A stretch of DNA of 64,000 bases, taken from Branchiostoma floridae. Its lineage: Eukaryota; Chordata; Leptocardii; Amphioxiformes; Branchiostomatidae. The stretch covers positions 5,160,481-5,224,480 of the forward strand of contig NC_049992.1 in the NCBI RefSeq assembly GCF_000003815.2. Direction: 5' to 3'. The translations under genes and the position numbers were made by a program. Positions 47,566-59,154 of this stretch are shown in pieces (within the stretch, counting starts at the first letter, position 1; each line of letters starts with the position of its first letter). The notes below the pieces were generated by a model, which was not told where the DNA came from, searched no databases, and worked only from the letters and a program-made list of their open reading frames with translations.

Positions 47566-47700
47566 TGATTGGCTGGGGAGTAATACATACTGTCCACTGA
47601 TTGGTTAATCTACCTCTTTATCAAACACCTTCTATCAAGGCTGGAGATATAAAGGTCTCCTGTAGGGAAGTCTGAATGTTTGGATGGATATCACCCCCTG
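47566..47700 (+). promoter_or_regulatory. Core promoter: two inverted CCAAT boxes and a TATA box
   Basis: GTGATTGGCTG (ATTGG at 47568-47572) and CTGATTGGTTA (ATTGG at 47600-47604) are two inverted CCAAT boxes 32 bp apart, 44 bp or more upstream of GATATAAAGG (TATA at 47648-47654). This is the usual NF-Y and TBP spacing. Transcription would be expected to start near 47675-47695. The ATG exon at 47813 follows directly. In this AT-rich window the combination of order, spacing and a downstream coding exon is what makes it credible. Confidence 0.55.
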
Positions 47701-47812
47701 ACAGCTATGTTTGCAGTTGGAGTGTGTACCCGTTTCTGAACTGGACCCGTCCCAGACCCTTTCTGCTCTTGTTTTTCTGAGGCTACGCGGATAAATACCA
47801 AGGGTATTCGCC

Positions 47813-47861
47813 ATGCTGCGTTCAAATAGCATCCGAAGGATATCCCTGGCAAGTTTGGGCG
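47813..47861 (+). CDS. Proposed first coding exon of the ACK1-like gene
   Basis: ATG in a good context (GCC before it) opens 16 codons plus one base, MLRSNSIRRISLASLG, then a donor GCG|GTAAGATAT (GT at 47862). The single leftover G plus AA from the exon at 56468 makes a GAA codon. The frame then runs without a stop through IFTLGRR into the MSGVKDLY start of the SAM exon. That fit of phase, with the TATA and CCAAT boxes upstream, is the reason for linking them over an 8.6-kb intron. The peptide is basic and contains RRIS, a PKA-type site. A 5' UTR start codon near 47677 would give a 34-codon upstream frame if included. It could instead be the first exon of another gene or a mis-called exon. 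Confidence 0.45.
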
Positions 47862-48571
47862 GTAAGATATACATATTTTCTTTCAGTATTCAATGGTCGG
47901 TTTGTTGATCAGTTTCTACTTCTGTAATGGGTTGAAGCTAAAAGTAGCATGTCTTCTTGTTCGTCCGTCGGCAGCAACCAGTTTCTAGTTCTGTAACGGG
48001 ATGAATCTAAAAGTAGCTTGTGCTGTGTACATGGCCCAAATGCTTTTCTCAGGATTCTTAGAATGTTTCATCTTTTCTTCTACGTGCTCGTCTTTTGTCA
48101 GAGCATGCACATCCTTCATTTGAAATTACTACCTAGTGTGTATCAGACACAGGAGGTGGCGTCAGGTCAGAAACGGGGCTTCACTGTTCTCACCAGGATT
48201 TTTTCACAGAATAGGGGCATCTTATTCTTAGTGCAGCAAAGCCACATGGTAAGCAATTCAGGTGTGAGCCTGTTGGGGTATGTGGGAATCTTTTGAAATT
48301 ACTACGTAGTGTAGAAGGCACAGAAGGGTGCCGTTAGCCGGCTAGGTCAGAAACGGGGCTTGCACTAGCCTTCAGGGGTTCCAGTACAGTAAATGTGCAG
48401 ACTTGGGACTTGTAGCCTTCAGGGGTTCCAGTACAGTCCCTGACGCTGCTTTGCTTGCCAACTGTGTGTAGGATTTCCGGCAAGTAGCCGTACAGGAAAC
48501 CCCCGGACACATCTACATCCCAGCAACAGATCTGGGCTGGATTCCTCCCATGTTGGGGGATAAGCCGCCCG
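47862..48571. repeat. Intron 1 start: patchwork of local duplications
   Basis: CAGTTTCTACTTCTG... (47910) recurs at 47979. TTGAAATTACTAC...CAGAAACGGGGCTT at about 48119-48182 recurs at 48293-48361. CCTTCAGGGGTTCCAGTACA occurs at 48369 and 48416. Repeated local copying is evident directly behind the promoter. Confidence 0.75.
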
Positions 48572-48897
48572 GCTACCTGCACTGATGTACCGTAGATCTC
48601 AAAACGTTTGCAGAGATTTCCTTCTCATTGTTTTTGCACCACGTATACACAGTGATACCGTTTGCTTTTTTCTTATTCATGGTGGAGCATCAGTGATAAT
48701 TTTGTGAATAGGATAATGTTGCAAAAGAAACGTGCCCTGCTACCTGCACTGATATACTTGAAATCTGAAAACATTTGCAGAGATTTTCCTCTCATTTTTT
48801 TTGCGCCACATATATGAAATTGATATCGTTTGCTATTTTCTTATTATTGGTTGAGCATCACGGATAATTTTGTGAGTAATTGCAAAAGAAAAGTGTT
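48572..48897. repeat. 167-bp tandem duplication
   Basis: GCTACCTGCACTGAT begins at 48572 and 48739. Both copies continue through TTTGCAGAGATTT, TTGC.CCAC, CGTTTGCT and GCAAAAGAAA.GTG with roughly 80% identity. Confidence 0.88.
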
Positions 48898-50513
48898 GAG
48901 ATTTACCTTGGTCACATTTCCATTGTGGTGTGTATGCCTTTCCGATGTATTACTATTACTACTGTACTACTGCAGAATTGTTGCAACCAGGAATTTTAGA
49001 TACCACAGAAACCTCCTTTTCTCCTCTTATTCCGAAATGAAACTGTAGCAGACATAACTGAATCTACTGTAGCTGAAGTGTTGCTGGTACACATGAGGCT
49101 AGGGCTTAAGCAGCATGAGGTGTTATCTTGAATATGGCATTTTTAGGTCAGCCGCAGACATTGAGGCCATGGATCTATGGAGTAGTGTGTACCCTGATCT
49201 TCATGGTGACATCACGTATCTAATTTGACCTCCCAGAGCTCAGTTACAAGATTCTTGTTCAGATAATTTGGTCTGATGAATTATAATGTAATTGGAGTTA
49301 GACCATAATTTAGGATAGATATTTCTGTTTATAAAGTGTGTAATCATATCTGCAATGTTGTTATTGTAGTAAGTTGGTGAGAAATAGCTGAATTTTACTG
49401 AGAATTCTTTTGTCGTTTTGTTCTTTTGTTCATCCTGAAAATTAGACATGTTCAACGGTGGAATACACCAAAAGGTGTCCTTGTGGCGGAGGAATTTTTT
49501 TTCTGAATCGTTGTCGTGCTCACAGCAGTGGTAGCTGGAGGAATTTTCTTCCCACTACCCTAAGCATGTAGAGTGGCTTCCTCTATTTACTTGTCCCTTC
49601 ATTCCTGTATACAACAATACTATCTTGTATTGATATTACAGTCAGGTCCCATAACACACTGATTACCAGTGTGCCAAAATGATGGAAAGCATGGTTCTGT
49701 TTATATCGTGCTAATTATAGTATCTGTCAAGTACACACATTGTAGTAGTGGGATGCCATTTGCATGAAGAGATTCGTGCCACACCTTAATGGTAAAGAGA
49801 TAATGTCCCGTGGGACAAAATTTTGCAGTGTTTTACATGCAAGTATGCTACATTTTTAAGCATCGACTTTCTAAAAATTTTGGAATAAATTATAGAGATT
49901 GGTAAAAGGAAGCGAGCAGGTAAATCCCTTTGCAAATTTAAGGCAACAACAATTCGACTGGAAAAATTTATGGACAATCATAGACATCAATAAAACAGAA
50001 GGCTTGGATGAAAACTTGCACCTGACTCTGTTCACTCCCTAAGACTATATCATATGTGAACAAATGTCAGACTTTTCCCTCTGAAGTTCTGTTTTCATAC
50101 TGATAGTCCATTATCTAGCATTATTCTTTTAGGATCTGAAAACCAAGAAGTTAAATTGATGTGGCGTAAGTGAAGTGAAATGTGTTGAGTCAGCAGTCAG
50201 TGTAGATATGATGTAGCAGCTTGTATGTAGAACAGAAATTGATTGAGAGAGTGTTGTCTAAAGCCTGTCAGCTTATGTCAGTGGAATCTTATCATAGCAT
50301 GTGTACCGCCTGTGTTATTCTGGAGAAGTGAGTGAGTGCCCCAGATATGATAAGACAAGCCCCTGTCATGGACAGGAGACATGCATGCACTGATAGTTAG
50401 CAGGGCTGAGAGAGGAGGCAATAAGTGCTTTACTGTCATATGATGTTTTTCATGTCATAATATATATATAATTGGGCTTCAAGGTGAATGGATGGATGGA
50501 GGAATGTAGGGAT
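48898..50513. other. Intronic stretch, no feature recognised
   Basis: AT-rich, with stops in all frames. Confidence 0.4.
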
Positions 50514-50613
50514 NNNNNNNNNNNNNNNNNNNNNNNNNNNNNNNNNNNNNNNNNNNNNNNNNNNNNNNNNNNNNNNNNNNNNNNNNNNNNNNNNNNNNNN
50601 NNNNNNNNNNNNN
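50514..50613. other. Assembly gap (100 N)
   Basis: Exactly 100 N. Confidence 0.99.
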
Positions 50614-51902
50614 ACATCGTCATCCCCTGGCAGCAACAGCGCTGTTTAATTCCTTTCCTGTCTTGATAACACCTTGGCTCTGTCAGTGCATCATGATTTG
50701 TATGTGAAAACAGTTAAATGGGGAGGTATATATGGTATCTAGTATGTATCCACAGTATAGTAAGTGAGCGGATGTGGCCTCCGTGTGCACAGTTGACTCT
50801 CCATGTTGATGGAAAGTGAGCTGTTTGATGGCGCAATGCTGCGGAATTTGGGTCCACAAACAAACACATCTCTGTCCTCCCCCTCCCCCTCCCTCATGAT
50901 TGACACTCCTGTCCCTCTGGCCTGGATGTAATAGGGGTATAGTTGCTGGGATACAAACAATATTCATCCAACATTCTTCTTGATATCATTCTTACAATGA
51001 TCATCCTTTATTGGAATTTGTTCATTTTGTATATTTTTTTTCTTTTTCTTTACTGTCATGTAGGGTATGCACAATAGCTTTCCCAGTTGGGCAACTACGT
51101 AGGAACTTAATGCAGTTGGTTTGATTTCTTCTGTGGTTATTGATGATTCTCATAATTCACTTCAGTACTTATAAGTTCTTAACATCCCATTCCCACATCC
51201 CTGCCTGACAGAAGTTGCACACATTTATACACCCGGTAATATTTAGATCTAGTACGGGTGTTTGAATGGACCTCTGTTTAAAACCTGACCAATTTAGGCA
51301 CATGTACATGTAGGTAAGCTTTCAACATTGAATAAAACATCTTTACAAATATTTACAAGCAAGGAAATACTTGTTATATAATGCTGTAAAGGGAACTGAA
51401 GTATTCTGAGATGGTTTACTGCATCTATATACTGCTTATTGAGGGAGACAAAGGGAAATTTGAGATCGTTTTGCTAACAGTTCAAGGCTTGAAGCACCAA
51501 GTTTACAAAAATACCAGTCCTTGTGCCTCCAGAAAGGACAGACTGGAAGGTTATTTTCTTATGTCTTCTGGCTGGAAGTAAACCGTTCACAAAGAACGAG
51601 TGCAGCTGGTATCCCTGACATCCAGGCAAACAGGACTTGGCAAGAGATGGGAGTTCATAATCCCTGTTTTTCTGCAGTCTGTGCCATGTGGCTTAGATGA
51701 TTCAATTTAAGACATTCCTTGTAGGGATTTCTGGTGTTATGCACAGGGAGTTCTTCCCATTCCTAACAACCTGCTTGGAGACATTGCTAACAAGTCTCAG
51801 AGCACCCTTCAGGAGAAACTGTAAGGGGGAAAATCATTTTACCTTAAGTTTGTTGTGATAAAATCTCGCAGTAGCGAGAAAAGGGTAGATTTAAGTTTGG
51901 AA

Positions 51903-51947
<45 letters not shown>

Positions 51948-52687
51948 AAGAAGACAGAACCAAAATTTTTGTGGTGGTTTTAAGATTGCAGTGAAGAAGT
52001 CACCACTGAAAATGTGAATATAAAACCACTGAAGATATTTTCTCTTTTACAGTAAAGGGGTTTTAATGGGTGGGGGTTGCAATGCTGCTTTGTGCAAAAT
52101 TCAGAAGGACAGCCTTGGTATTACGCTTGGAATTACAGAGTTAACTTAAGGTAGCCATCTTCACGGAAAAGGGTGAATGCAGTCCCCTATTTAAGACAGT
52201 TGGAATGTGTTGTCTTTGGGCGGCGTTCAGAAATACTTGGGTAGACTCTTCATTCTTGGACGTTTTTCAAGAGTTTGGGAGAAGAGTCACGCAAATATGT
52301 GGCTCTCCAGATTTAAGAAAAAGAAAACATACATGACGTATTATTGCACTTTTTCAGTCAGTCTGGCCAGAAATAATAATAATTGTACCTGGTGAAAACT
52401 GATTTTGAATGGAGGCAATTAATTTTTTAAGGTACCTTCAAAAATGAATTTGTATTTAGTGAACTTGCATGACTTTCTCAAAATTTTGTGAGTTGTCAGT
52501 GGCAATGATTTTGTTGGCCAACATTTTGACAGTGTTCTATATTTGCCCATCTTTACCCATGGGTGGTCCGCCTGTATTTTTCTCATATTTCTGGGACTAA
52601 CCCACCTGTCATCCAGGGGATCAGCTTAGTTTATCTTCTGCTCAAGTACTGTTTGGGCAAGTATTAGCTAAACCCTGCTGCATTCTC
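50614..52687. other. Intronic stretch with an (AT)n run and a worn MITE
   Basis: (TA)n at 51904-51945. Positions 51960-52055 (GTGGTGGTTTTAAG...AAAACCACTGAAG...TTTTACAG) look like a decayed family D element. No exon seen. Confidence 0.5.
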
Positions 52688-53012
52688 CAGGGTTTAACAA
52701 GTTTTCTGACATTCATTTGTCCTATTGGGCAAGTACCTGAAAATTTACTAGCCCAAAGTAACTTTTAACTTGCTCAAAATTGTAATATTAGTATTTTCCT
52801 ATGTGTTTTAGCTTCCAGCAATAGAATTCTATTATCATTTTTGATTTGGCTGTATTTTCTGTGTTGACCAATGCTTGATGCCATGATTATGAAAAGTAAC
52901 AAGTCATTCATGGAAAATCCTACTTGTCCAATGGGGCAAGGGGGATAGGACATGCACTTGCCTGATCAGCACTTGCCTGGGACTAGAGGGCTAGAGGGCT
53001 TGTCCAACCCTG
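52688..53012. mobile_element. Family E miniature transposon (copy 3)
   Basis: CAGGGTTTAACAAG and CTTGTCCAACCCTG ends, with GGGCAAGTACC and ACTTGCCTGATCAG words near both ends. The flanking 5-mers have decayed. Confidence 0.83.
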
Positions 53013-56000
53013 TTTTTGCTTTTCAACTTTCCAAGTCTCGCACCATGGGAAAGATTACTCAGAGGCTAAGACCTTAGACTAGTATTATATTTCTTGCATG
53101 TAGATAAGTAGATGTTTATGTAAACAAAATGTGTTTGTTTCCGTCTGGTTATAGGAAATCTCCAAAGATGTCTCTTCTTTCTCAGAATATCATGGTAGAA
53201 CCTTTCCATGTGGATTCAAATTACATTGTACAATTTTACATGCTTTTTAAAATGTTTACATGCAAAAACGATGTCAGTATATTCATTAACATTTTCTACA
53301 TACAAAATTGCATGTTCAGAATATCTTTTCTTGCTAATCTTGAAGACAGCATGTGTCAGATGCACATTGTAGGTTTGTATTCTGAGAGATTATTAAAAAG
53401 TTAATGTCACCTGTAATGGGGAAAAAATCACCTCAGACCACAACATTCTTTGTTTCATCCACATGATTTATTATGACACTCGTAACTTGTAACACCACCA
53501 ACCAACCCCCGCCCCCCTTTGCATAAGTTACAATGTAGGATCAGGTGATTAGTTAACCTGTCCAGCTGAATACCTTTCAGGGACAGGTGAAACTCTGCAC
53601 CTGTGTACAGAGGCTTACATGGAGAGACTGGAAGTTGTTAACAACTTGGTAATCTTAAGCTACAACTTACACAGCTGTGGAGAATACTGAACTGTTTCAA
53701 CTTTCTTTAATCTTAAGTTGTAGTTTTTTCTCATGGTTTAGAATTGTTGAGCTTTTTGGTAGAGAAACTTGACATAAGCTTGTTTACCAACTGTCTAAAG
53801 TGTACTAGTAGGCTCAGTCAAACCTGTACTCTACTAGTAGTACTAGTGACCACTTTGTCATTGTAGCCGCTTTTCCCACTGTTAAAGGCATTAAGAATTA
53901 ACTATAGTGACCATCTGTCTGCTTTGACTGTTTGTAAACTTTCTCAAGTGGTCACCACAAAAGGACTTTGTCACTGGTCTGATTTTCCAATTGTGAAATA
54001 CTGTAAATTTTCAAACATTTGCAGTGGTGGTTAGATAGTTTTTATGTATTTTTGCAAATAGTTCATAGTGACATCTCCGTATAATTGTTTCCATATTTTC
54101 CAATTGTACTTACTACAGAATCGAGAACTTGTTTAAAACACTGTGTAAAAATCTCTTTTCCCCATCTACTGCAAAATCATATGTCTAGCAAAAAGAAATA
54201 AAATTACAGTACCAGAAGAAAGAAAAATTGTTATTAGAGCAATTTTATACCTTTGTACAGGTCACACAAGATTGCCACCTTAACATGTATATACAGTCTC
54301 TAACCTTGTAAACAGTCAAGAATAATATTTTTCGAGGGTTAACCAGCCATGACCCTGTAGCCAGCCTCATGGCCATCTGCTACTTGTGTTTGGCACTTCA
54401 CCTTCCTGTTTGACCATGAAGACGTAACCTCAGTAAGTGTGAAGTAGACTTAACTCCTGTGAGCTGTCATACAACAGGAAAAGTAACACAGCTGTTTGGA
54501 AAGAATATGACTGTATTGTTACCAAATTTCTCCTCAATGTTGTTTTCTGTCCAACACCAAACATTGAGATTTAATCTTTATTTCGTCCCTTTCAGTCTTC
54601 AGAACGGTCGGTTTTCAAATATTTCTCTTTATTCCTCTTTGTTGGTATTTGGAAAAATGATGTACCCCGGTTGTTCTAAGGCACTTATTATAATTATGTA
54701 ATACAATTCAGGTAAGTTTCAGTTAGCACAAACATCAATGACTAAGGGAACAACTGTTTGTATGTATGTATAACTACAGTTATAAAGTTTATGTGCATGA
54801 ATATAAACATATCTGGACATGTAAAAGTCCAAAGCTTGTACATACATATCCTGTACATGTATCTGGAATGCATTAACACTTAAACTTTGAAGTTGACTGT
54901 TAATATGCTGCATGTTGAAACATTAGCAATAGGAATCCCTGCTAACAGCACGTCTGGTATTCCCCCCACTGATCCCAGGTCCCTACCCTCCAACTCCACT
55001 GGTCAAAACACACCATCACTCTGACTCTGCTCCCTCTCATCTTGCCGACAAATATTTTGCCAGGACGAAATTGGCAGAAAATGGGGGCGCTGAATTGTTT
55101 AAGGTTGACATTAGGTAATATACGTGTGTTCAGATCAGGCAATAACTCCCAATGTAGCCCCATTAGTGATGGCTGCCATCTGGAGTGCTTGAAGACAGAA
55201 AGTTACAACCTACAGAAGTTTGGTATTCTGTTTCCACTGTACAATTTCTATCTGTAGAGAGAAGGAAAGCATCTTTCCTTCTTTTACTTCTTTCTTTTTT
55301 GGCAAAGGAAATAAATGCCTTGTATTTTGCTCAGCTTCCATGATAGAAGAGTCTGTTCCAGGAGGTTTATATTTACATAATTGAGTTAAGGAAATCCCAT
55401 TTGCAGTCCATAAAACCCAAGGGGGTTCAATTTTATCACTTAGCACATCTATGTTGGCAGCAGCTCACAACTGAGTTTACAGTTTGTGTATCTACTGAGA
55501 CCCACTTTATATTAGAAATTTCGTAATGTTGAATATTGCAACCGGAAATATTGATGGTGACAGTTTTTGAAAAAGAAATTCATTGATTGTTTGACTTGTT
55601 TGGCTTCATTGAAATTTTTCAAAACTTAAAACTGTGTTGTAACAGCACATGTCAAATATGCCTACTTCTGGATTCTGCCAGCAAATCGAGAAAAGGGACC
55701 TCTTTTTTTCTATTTTTTTTCCAGATTGCTTTTTTTTCTAAATACCTAGATTTTAGACAAGGCATATCGGTGCCTTTACTCCCAAAAAGTAATTACAAGC
55801 CCTGGTCATACTCTACTAATAATATTCAATGTCCTAAGTCATTAGATCAAAGCTATGTCTTATTGCCTGTTGGCTGTTCCATGACAAACCAGTGTTTGTT
55901 GTGTGTAGGGTGTTCCGGATGATATTGTCTTGTGCCATCAAAACGGCCGTCAGTCCCCAACCCTGGGGCAGTCTTACTCCAGTAGTCCTGTACCATAGAG

Positions 56001-56218
56001 CCATTCAGGACAGCTTGTCTGGCTACTGTACAGCCGCTGCCTTGTGTGCAGATAGGGTGAAAGAATGTACACTCCAGGCAGTGGGGTTTCCTGTTGGATT
56101 CAGGAGTAGTCGTCAGAAGGTTGTGTACGGTGACACAAGGTCAGAGATGCGCTAAAGGTCATCAGACTCTTGGCTATCCACTTAGGCCTAATTGTAAGAG
56201 TGTAACAATACTGATGAA
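53013..56218. other. Intronic stretch with worn repeats
   Basis: 53830-53990 belongs to the dispersed repeat seen at 10255 and 30415. 53999-54212 begins TACTGTAAATTTTC and ends ATTACAGTA and may be an old family D element. No exon is supported, although 54950-55160 is richer in G+C. Confidence 0.45.
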
Positions 56219-56220
56219 TG

Positions 56221-56490
56221 ATGTCAGGTGGACAGACTACTAGTATTCTAAACAATTATGAATAACTCTTAAGTATTTCACCAAGTTTAGAGATCTTTGA
56301 ACCCTTGTTAATGAAAGTTTTGTGTTGTGTTACAGAAATCTTCACCCTTGGCAGAAGGATGTCGGGTGGACAGACTATTTTATATTAGTATGAATAACTC
56401 TTAAATATTTCACAGAGATTAGAGATCTTGGAACCCTTGTTAATGAAAGTTTTGTGTTGTGTTCCAGAAATCTTCACCCTAGGCAGAAGG
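56221..56490 (+). repeat. Tandem duplication of the splice-acceptor/start region
   Basis: ATGTC(A/G)GGTG occurs at 56221, 56359 and 56491 (spacing 138 and 132). Between them TGAATAACTCTTAA, AGAGATCTT(T/G)GAACCCTTG and TGTTGTGTT.CAGAAATC are repeated. The acceptor AG is duplicated at 56334-56335 and 56466-56467. Only the last copy opens into the SAM exon; the middle one reaches a TAG nine codons after its ATG. Confidence 0.92.
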
Positions 56491-56552
56491 ATGTCGGGTG
56501 TGAAGGACCTGTACTCCTTCTTGGAGGAGGCGGAGCTACTGCAGTACTACAG
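56468..56552 (+). CDS. TNK2: ACK1/TNK2-like non-receptor tyrosine kinase, SAM-domain exon (first half)
   Basis: The acceptor TTGTGTTCCAG (to 56467) and the donor CAG|GTGAGA (GT at 56553) bound 85 bases. From ATG 56491 the frame reads MSGVKDLYSFLEEAELLQYY and ends with AG, two bases into the next codon. The D-L-x-x-F-L-x-x-x-x-L-x-x-Y pattern is helix 1 of the sterile alpha motif at the N-terminus of ACK1 kinases, which mediates self-association and membrane placement. Upstream of the ATG the same frame is open to the acceptor, so translation may start here or in the exon at 47813. The start region is duplicated just upstream, which may affect acceptor choice. The identification rests on the joined SAM sequence with the next exon; TNK1 is the nearest alternative relative. 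Confidence 0.78.
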
Positions 56553-57098
56553 GTGAGAGAGCACCTTGCAGACCCTTGGCCTGATATTGCCCTATATATG
56601 TTAGATAAATTTTTTCCAAATATTGATCAAAAAGGTAGTACTTTTCTGTTTGAAAGGACTGAACAGGGCTCAAAATGCTTTTTTTTTCTGCATACCTGCA
56701 CTGGAAAATTACCTGCACTAGACAAAATTTACCTGCACCACTCTGAATTTAGGACGTAGGTTCTAGTTCTAGTCCAGCTCATCCTCCTATGCAGGGACAT
56801 CCAACAGCCAAACTGCTTGTCTGGATGTGCCCTGCTCTTTCAACCGTCACCCTTAGTTCCTGACCGCCCTGCTTATAAACATTGATGAGGTTACCCTTAT
56901 TTTTGAAATAAGGCAAAAAATTGTTTAAAAATCTTTTGACCTGTAGTTGACCTCTATATTTGAGCTGAATGCTGGACTGATCCATTAGGACAGGGGGTGA
57001 AATTTTGACCAAAACAAACCTGACAAAACAAGCTTTGCAGTAGAAATGTAGGTAAATATGTTTTTGAGTCATTCTATTGACTGTTCCCGCCCCTCCAG
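56553..57098 (+). other. Intron 2 of the ACK1-like gene
   Basis: 546 bp, GTGAGA to CCCGCCCCTCCAG. Contains a family B fragment at 56664-56757. Confidence 0.75.
56664..56757. mobile_element. Family B fragment inside intron 2
   Basis: Starts CAGGGCTCAAAATGC, carries ACCTGCACC words and stops after GAATTTAGGACGTAG, the same break point as at 19228. Confidence 0.72.
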
Positions 57099-57258
57099 CG
57101 CCTTCACCGACACCCTCAAGGTCGGCAACCTGTCGCAGCTCAAGTACGTGGAGGACGATGACCTTGCCGCCATCGGGCTCACCAAGCCCGAGATGAGGCG
57201 CTTCAAGAAGTTCTACGACAAGGAGTGTCCCAAGGGATTCACTGGCAAACTTAGGAAG
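57099..57258 (+). CDS. TNK2: ACK1/TNK2-like non-receptor tyrosine kinase, SAM-domain exon (second half)
   Basis: The acceptor CCGCCCCTCCAG and the donor AGGAAG|GTGGGT (GT at 57259) enclose 160 bases. The first base completes an AGC codon, and the frame then reads AFTDTLKVGNLSQLKYVEDD through DLAAIGLTKPEMRRFKKFYD to TGKLRK, ending in phase 0. L-K-V-x-x-L-S-x-L-K-Y-V-x-x-x-D-L-x-x-I-G-x-x-x-P-x-x-R-R is the ACK-type SAM signature, with the D-L-x-x-I-G core and closing basic helix. In ACK1 proteins the tyrosine kinase domain, SH3, CRIB (Cdc42 binding), Mig6-like and UBA parts follow. None is found before 64000, so the gene runs off the window. G+C is clearly higher than in the introns. Confidence 0.85.
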
Positions 57259-57299
57259 GTGGGTAAAAGGTTTTGTACTGGATATAAACCTCTGTAAGG

Positions 57300-57532
57300 C
57301 CCTCGTTCCACTAGACGGCGATCTCGCTGCGCTCTCACTGCAACCTAAATAGGATATGTGTAACCTTCACTTTCACACGGGTTATATCATACAAAACGTA
57401 AACGTGTGACCGAGAAGGCAACAAAACACAGAAAGTGTAAAAAGATTTGTTTCTTTTCTATACAATTCGTTGAGCGATCTGTTAAATTCTATAGTCGCAG
57501 AGAGAGCAAGGCGAGAGCAGGGTGGTAAGTCA
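57300..57532. mobile_element. Possible CG-rich inverted-repeat element at the start of intron 3
   Basis: GATCTCGCTGCGCTCTC near 57320 pairs loosely with GAGAGCAAGGCGAGAGC near 57504. It begins 41 bp after the exon donor. Ends and target duplication are unclear. Confidence 0.4.
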
Positions 57533-58316
57533 CTGGATAACAAAATTCTGTGTCAAAACCATGTGTATAAATATATCATACGTTTGGGACCACATTGAAC
57601 ACACTGCATGAAATATCGTTCTAATACTATACGTTTGGGACTGCATCTGTTAGCAGTGGCGCCTAGCTATAAAAAAGCATCACAACACATCAGTTGAAGA
57701 TGACTTAAAACAACAGCAAAAATCAAGGTTTTAAGAACATGAAATAGTCAACTGTCAAAGGAACGTTCATTATAAGGGGAGGTCAGTTTACAAATCAGCA
57801 CTGGACAGCAGAAAATAGAAATCTATGGTGGCCTGCATCAGTCCATCTGAACTGAGTTGTGATGAAGAAGTTTAGAAACTTCGTTGGTCTGAAATTGTGT
57901 CATAATGATTGGTGTTCAGCTATTCAACAGAAGAGCCAACAAAGGACAATATGGGAGCTATTTGAGCTACTTGGCCACTACTAATTGTCCCAAATCATAT
58001 GGATGTCAATCAAATTATGCATGGACCAATTCAGATTACTTCCCACTTACACACTGATTACATCCCCACCCAGCAGGAAATGAAGCTTATCTTGTAGTAT
58101 CAACACAAATTGGTGTAATATTACAGATGTTTCTCCAAGAGTTAAGGGATTATTTGTGTGATTTCTTTTCTTAAATTTGATTGACATTCTTTATTACATT
58201 ATCTTTTTTTGGTTTCAACTCTCATTTGTCATTGTCAGCAAAAAGAAAGCACTGTTGGAATGGCATAAACTTAACAGACTGGGAAACAAACGTAGATGCA
58301 AACCAAAAGCGCATAT
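57533..58316. other. Intron 3 sequence, no feature recognised
   Basis: No exon-like frame seen. Confidence 0.4.
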
Positions 58317-58625
58317 CAAGTGTTAAAAATTCACTTGCCTTATAGGGTAAGTACATAGCAAATCTACTGGCCCAAACAAACTTTTCACAGGCCAGAAATG
58401 TTTCCATGAAATTTTACTTGCAGCAAGGAAATCCTTTCATCTTTCAGTTCTAAAAAAAAAAGCACTTAAATGCTTGTAACTGGACAAATATCTACCAAAA
58501 TCTACCCATGGAAAAATCGCACTGGCCCGATCAGTATGGTTGTAGCTAGGACATGTGCTTGCCCAATCAGCACTTTCACTTTGTACTTGCCCTGGGCAAT
58601 TGAGCCATAAAACTTTTCTAACTTT
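58317..58625. mobile_element. Family E miniature transposon (copy 4, worn)
   Basis: TTCACTTGCCTTATAGGGTA near the left and CTTGCCCAATCAGCACTTTC plus CTTGCCCTGGGCAATTGAG near the right match the family order. Both ends are degraded. Confidence 0.65.
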
Positions 58626-58980
58626 GTATCAAACTATCACTGGGGAAAGGGCTGAAAAATGTTTTTACAACAGTCTTGCACTGTGCTTATCAAGATTTCG
58701 GCAGGCTGGCATTTGATCTGTGAAATAAAATCAAAAGACATTCTTAAGAACAGGATTTGATTTGAGAAAGATAAGTTAGTCTTGCCAATCTAACTTTAAA
58801 TCAAACAAACACAAGTGGGGGGGGACTGTGTTTGCGTAAAGGACTGGTGGATGGAAAGAAAAAACCCTTTTCAGATTCTGTAATTGTCTTGCTGATATTC
58901 TGTGATAGCCAGAAACAGGTAGAGAATTCAGGTACAGATTCAGCCAGTCAGAATCACCATTTCACAGCAGTATGGAGATA

Positions 58981-59154
58981 CAGTAGAAGCCAGTTAATTG
59001 CACAACGGATTAACGCACACTTCTGTTAACTGCACGGAAACCCATAATCCCAAATCGATGAGGTCCAGCTAGATAACTTCGCATTATTGCACCAGCCGGA
59101 TAATTGCACCAAATTCACTGGCAAATAGGCTGTACAATTAAGCGGCTTCTACTG
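58981..59154. mobile_element. pogo/Tigger-like MITE, 174 bp
   Basis: CAGTAGAAGCCAGTTAATTG at the left matches the reverse complement of the right end (CAATTAAGCGGCTTCTACTG, two mismatches). TA flanks both sides. CAGTA ends with a TA target are typical of the pogo branch of Tc1/mariner elements. TAATTGCAC words recur inside. Confidence 0.85.
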
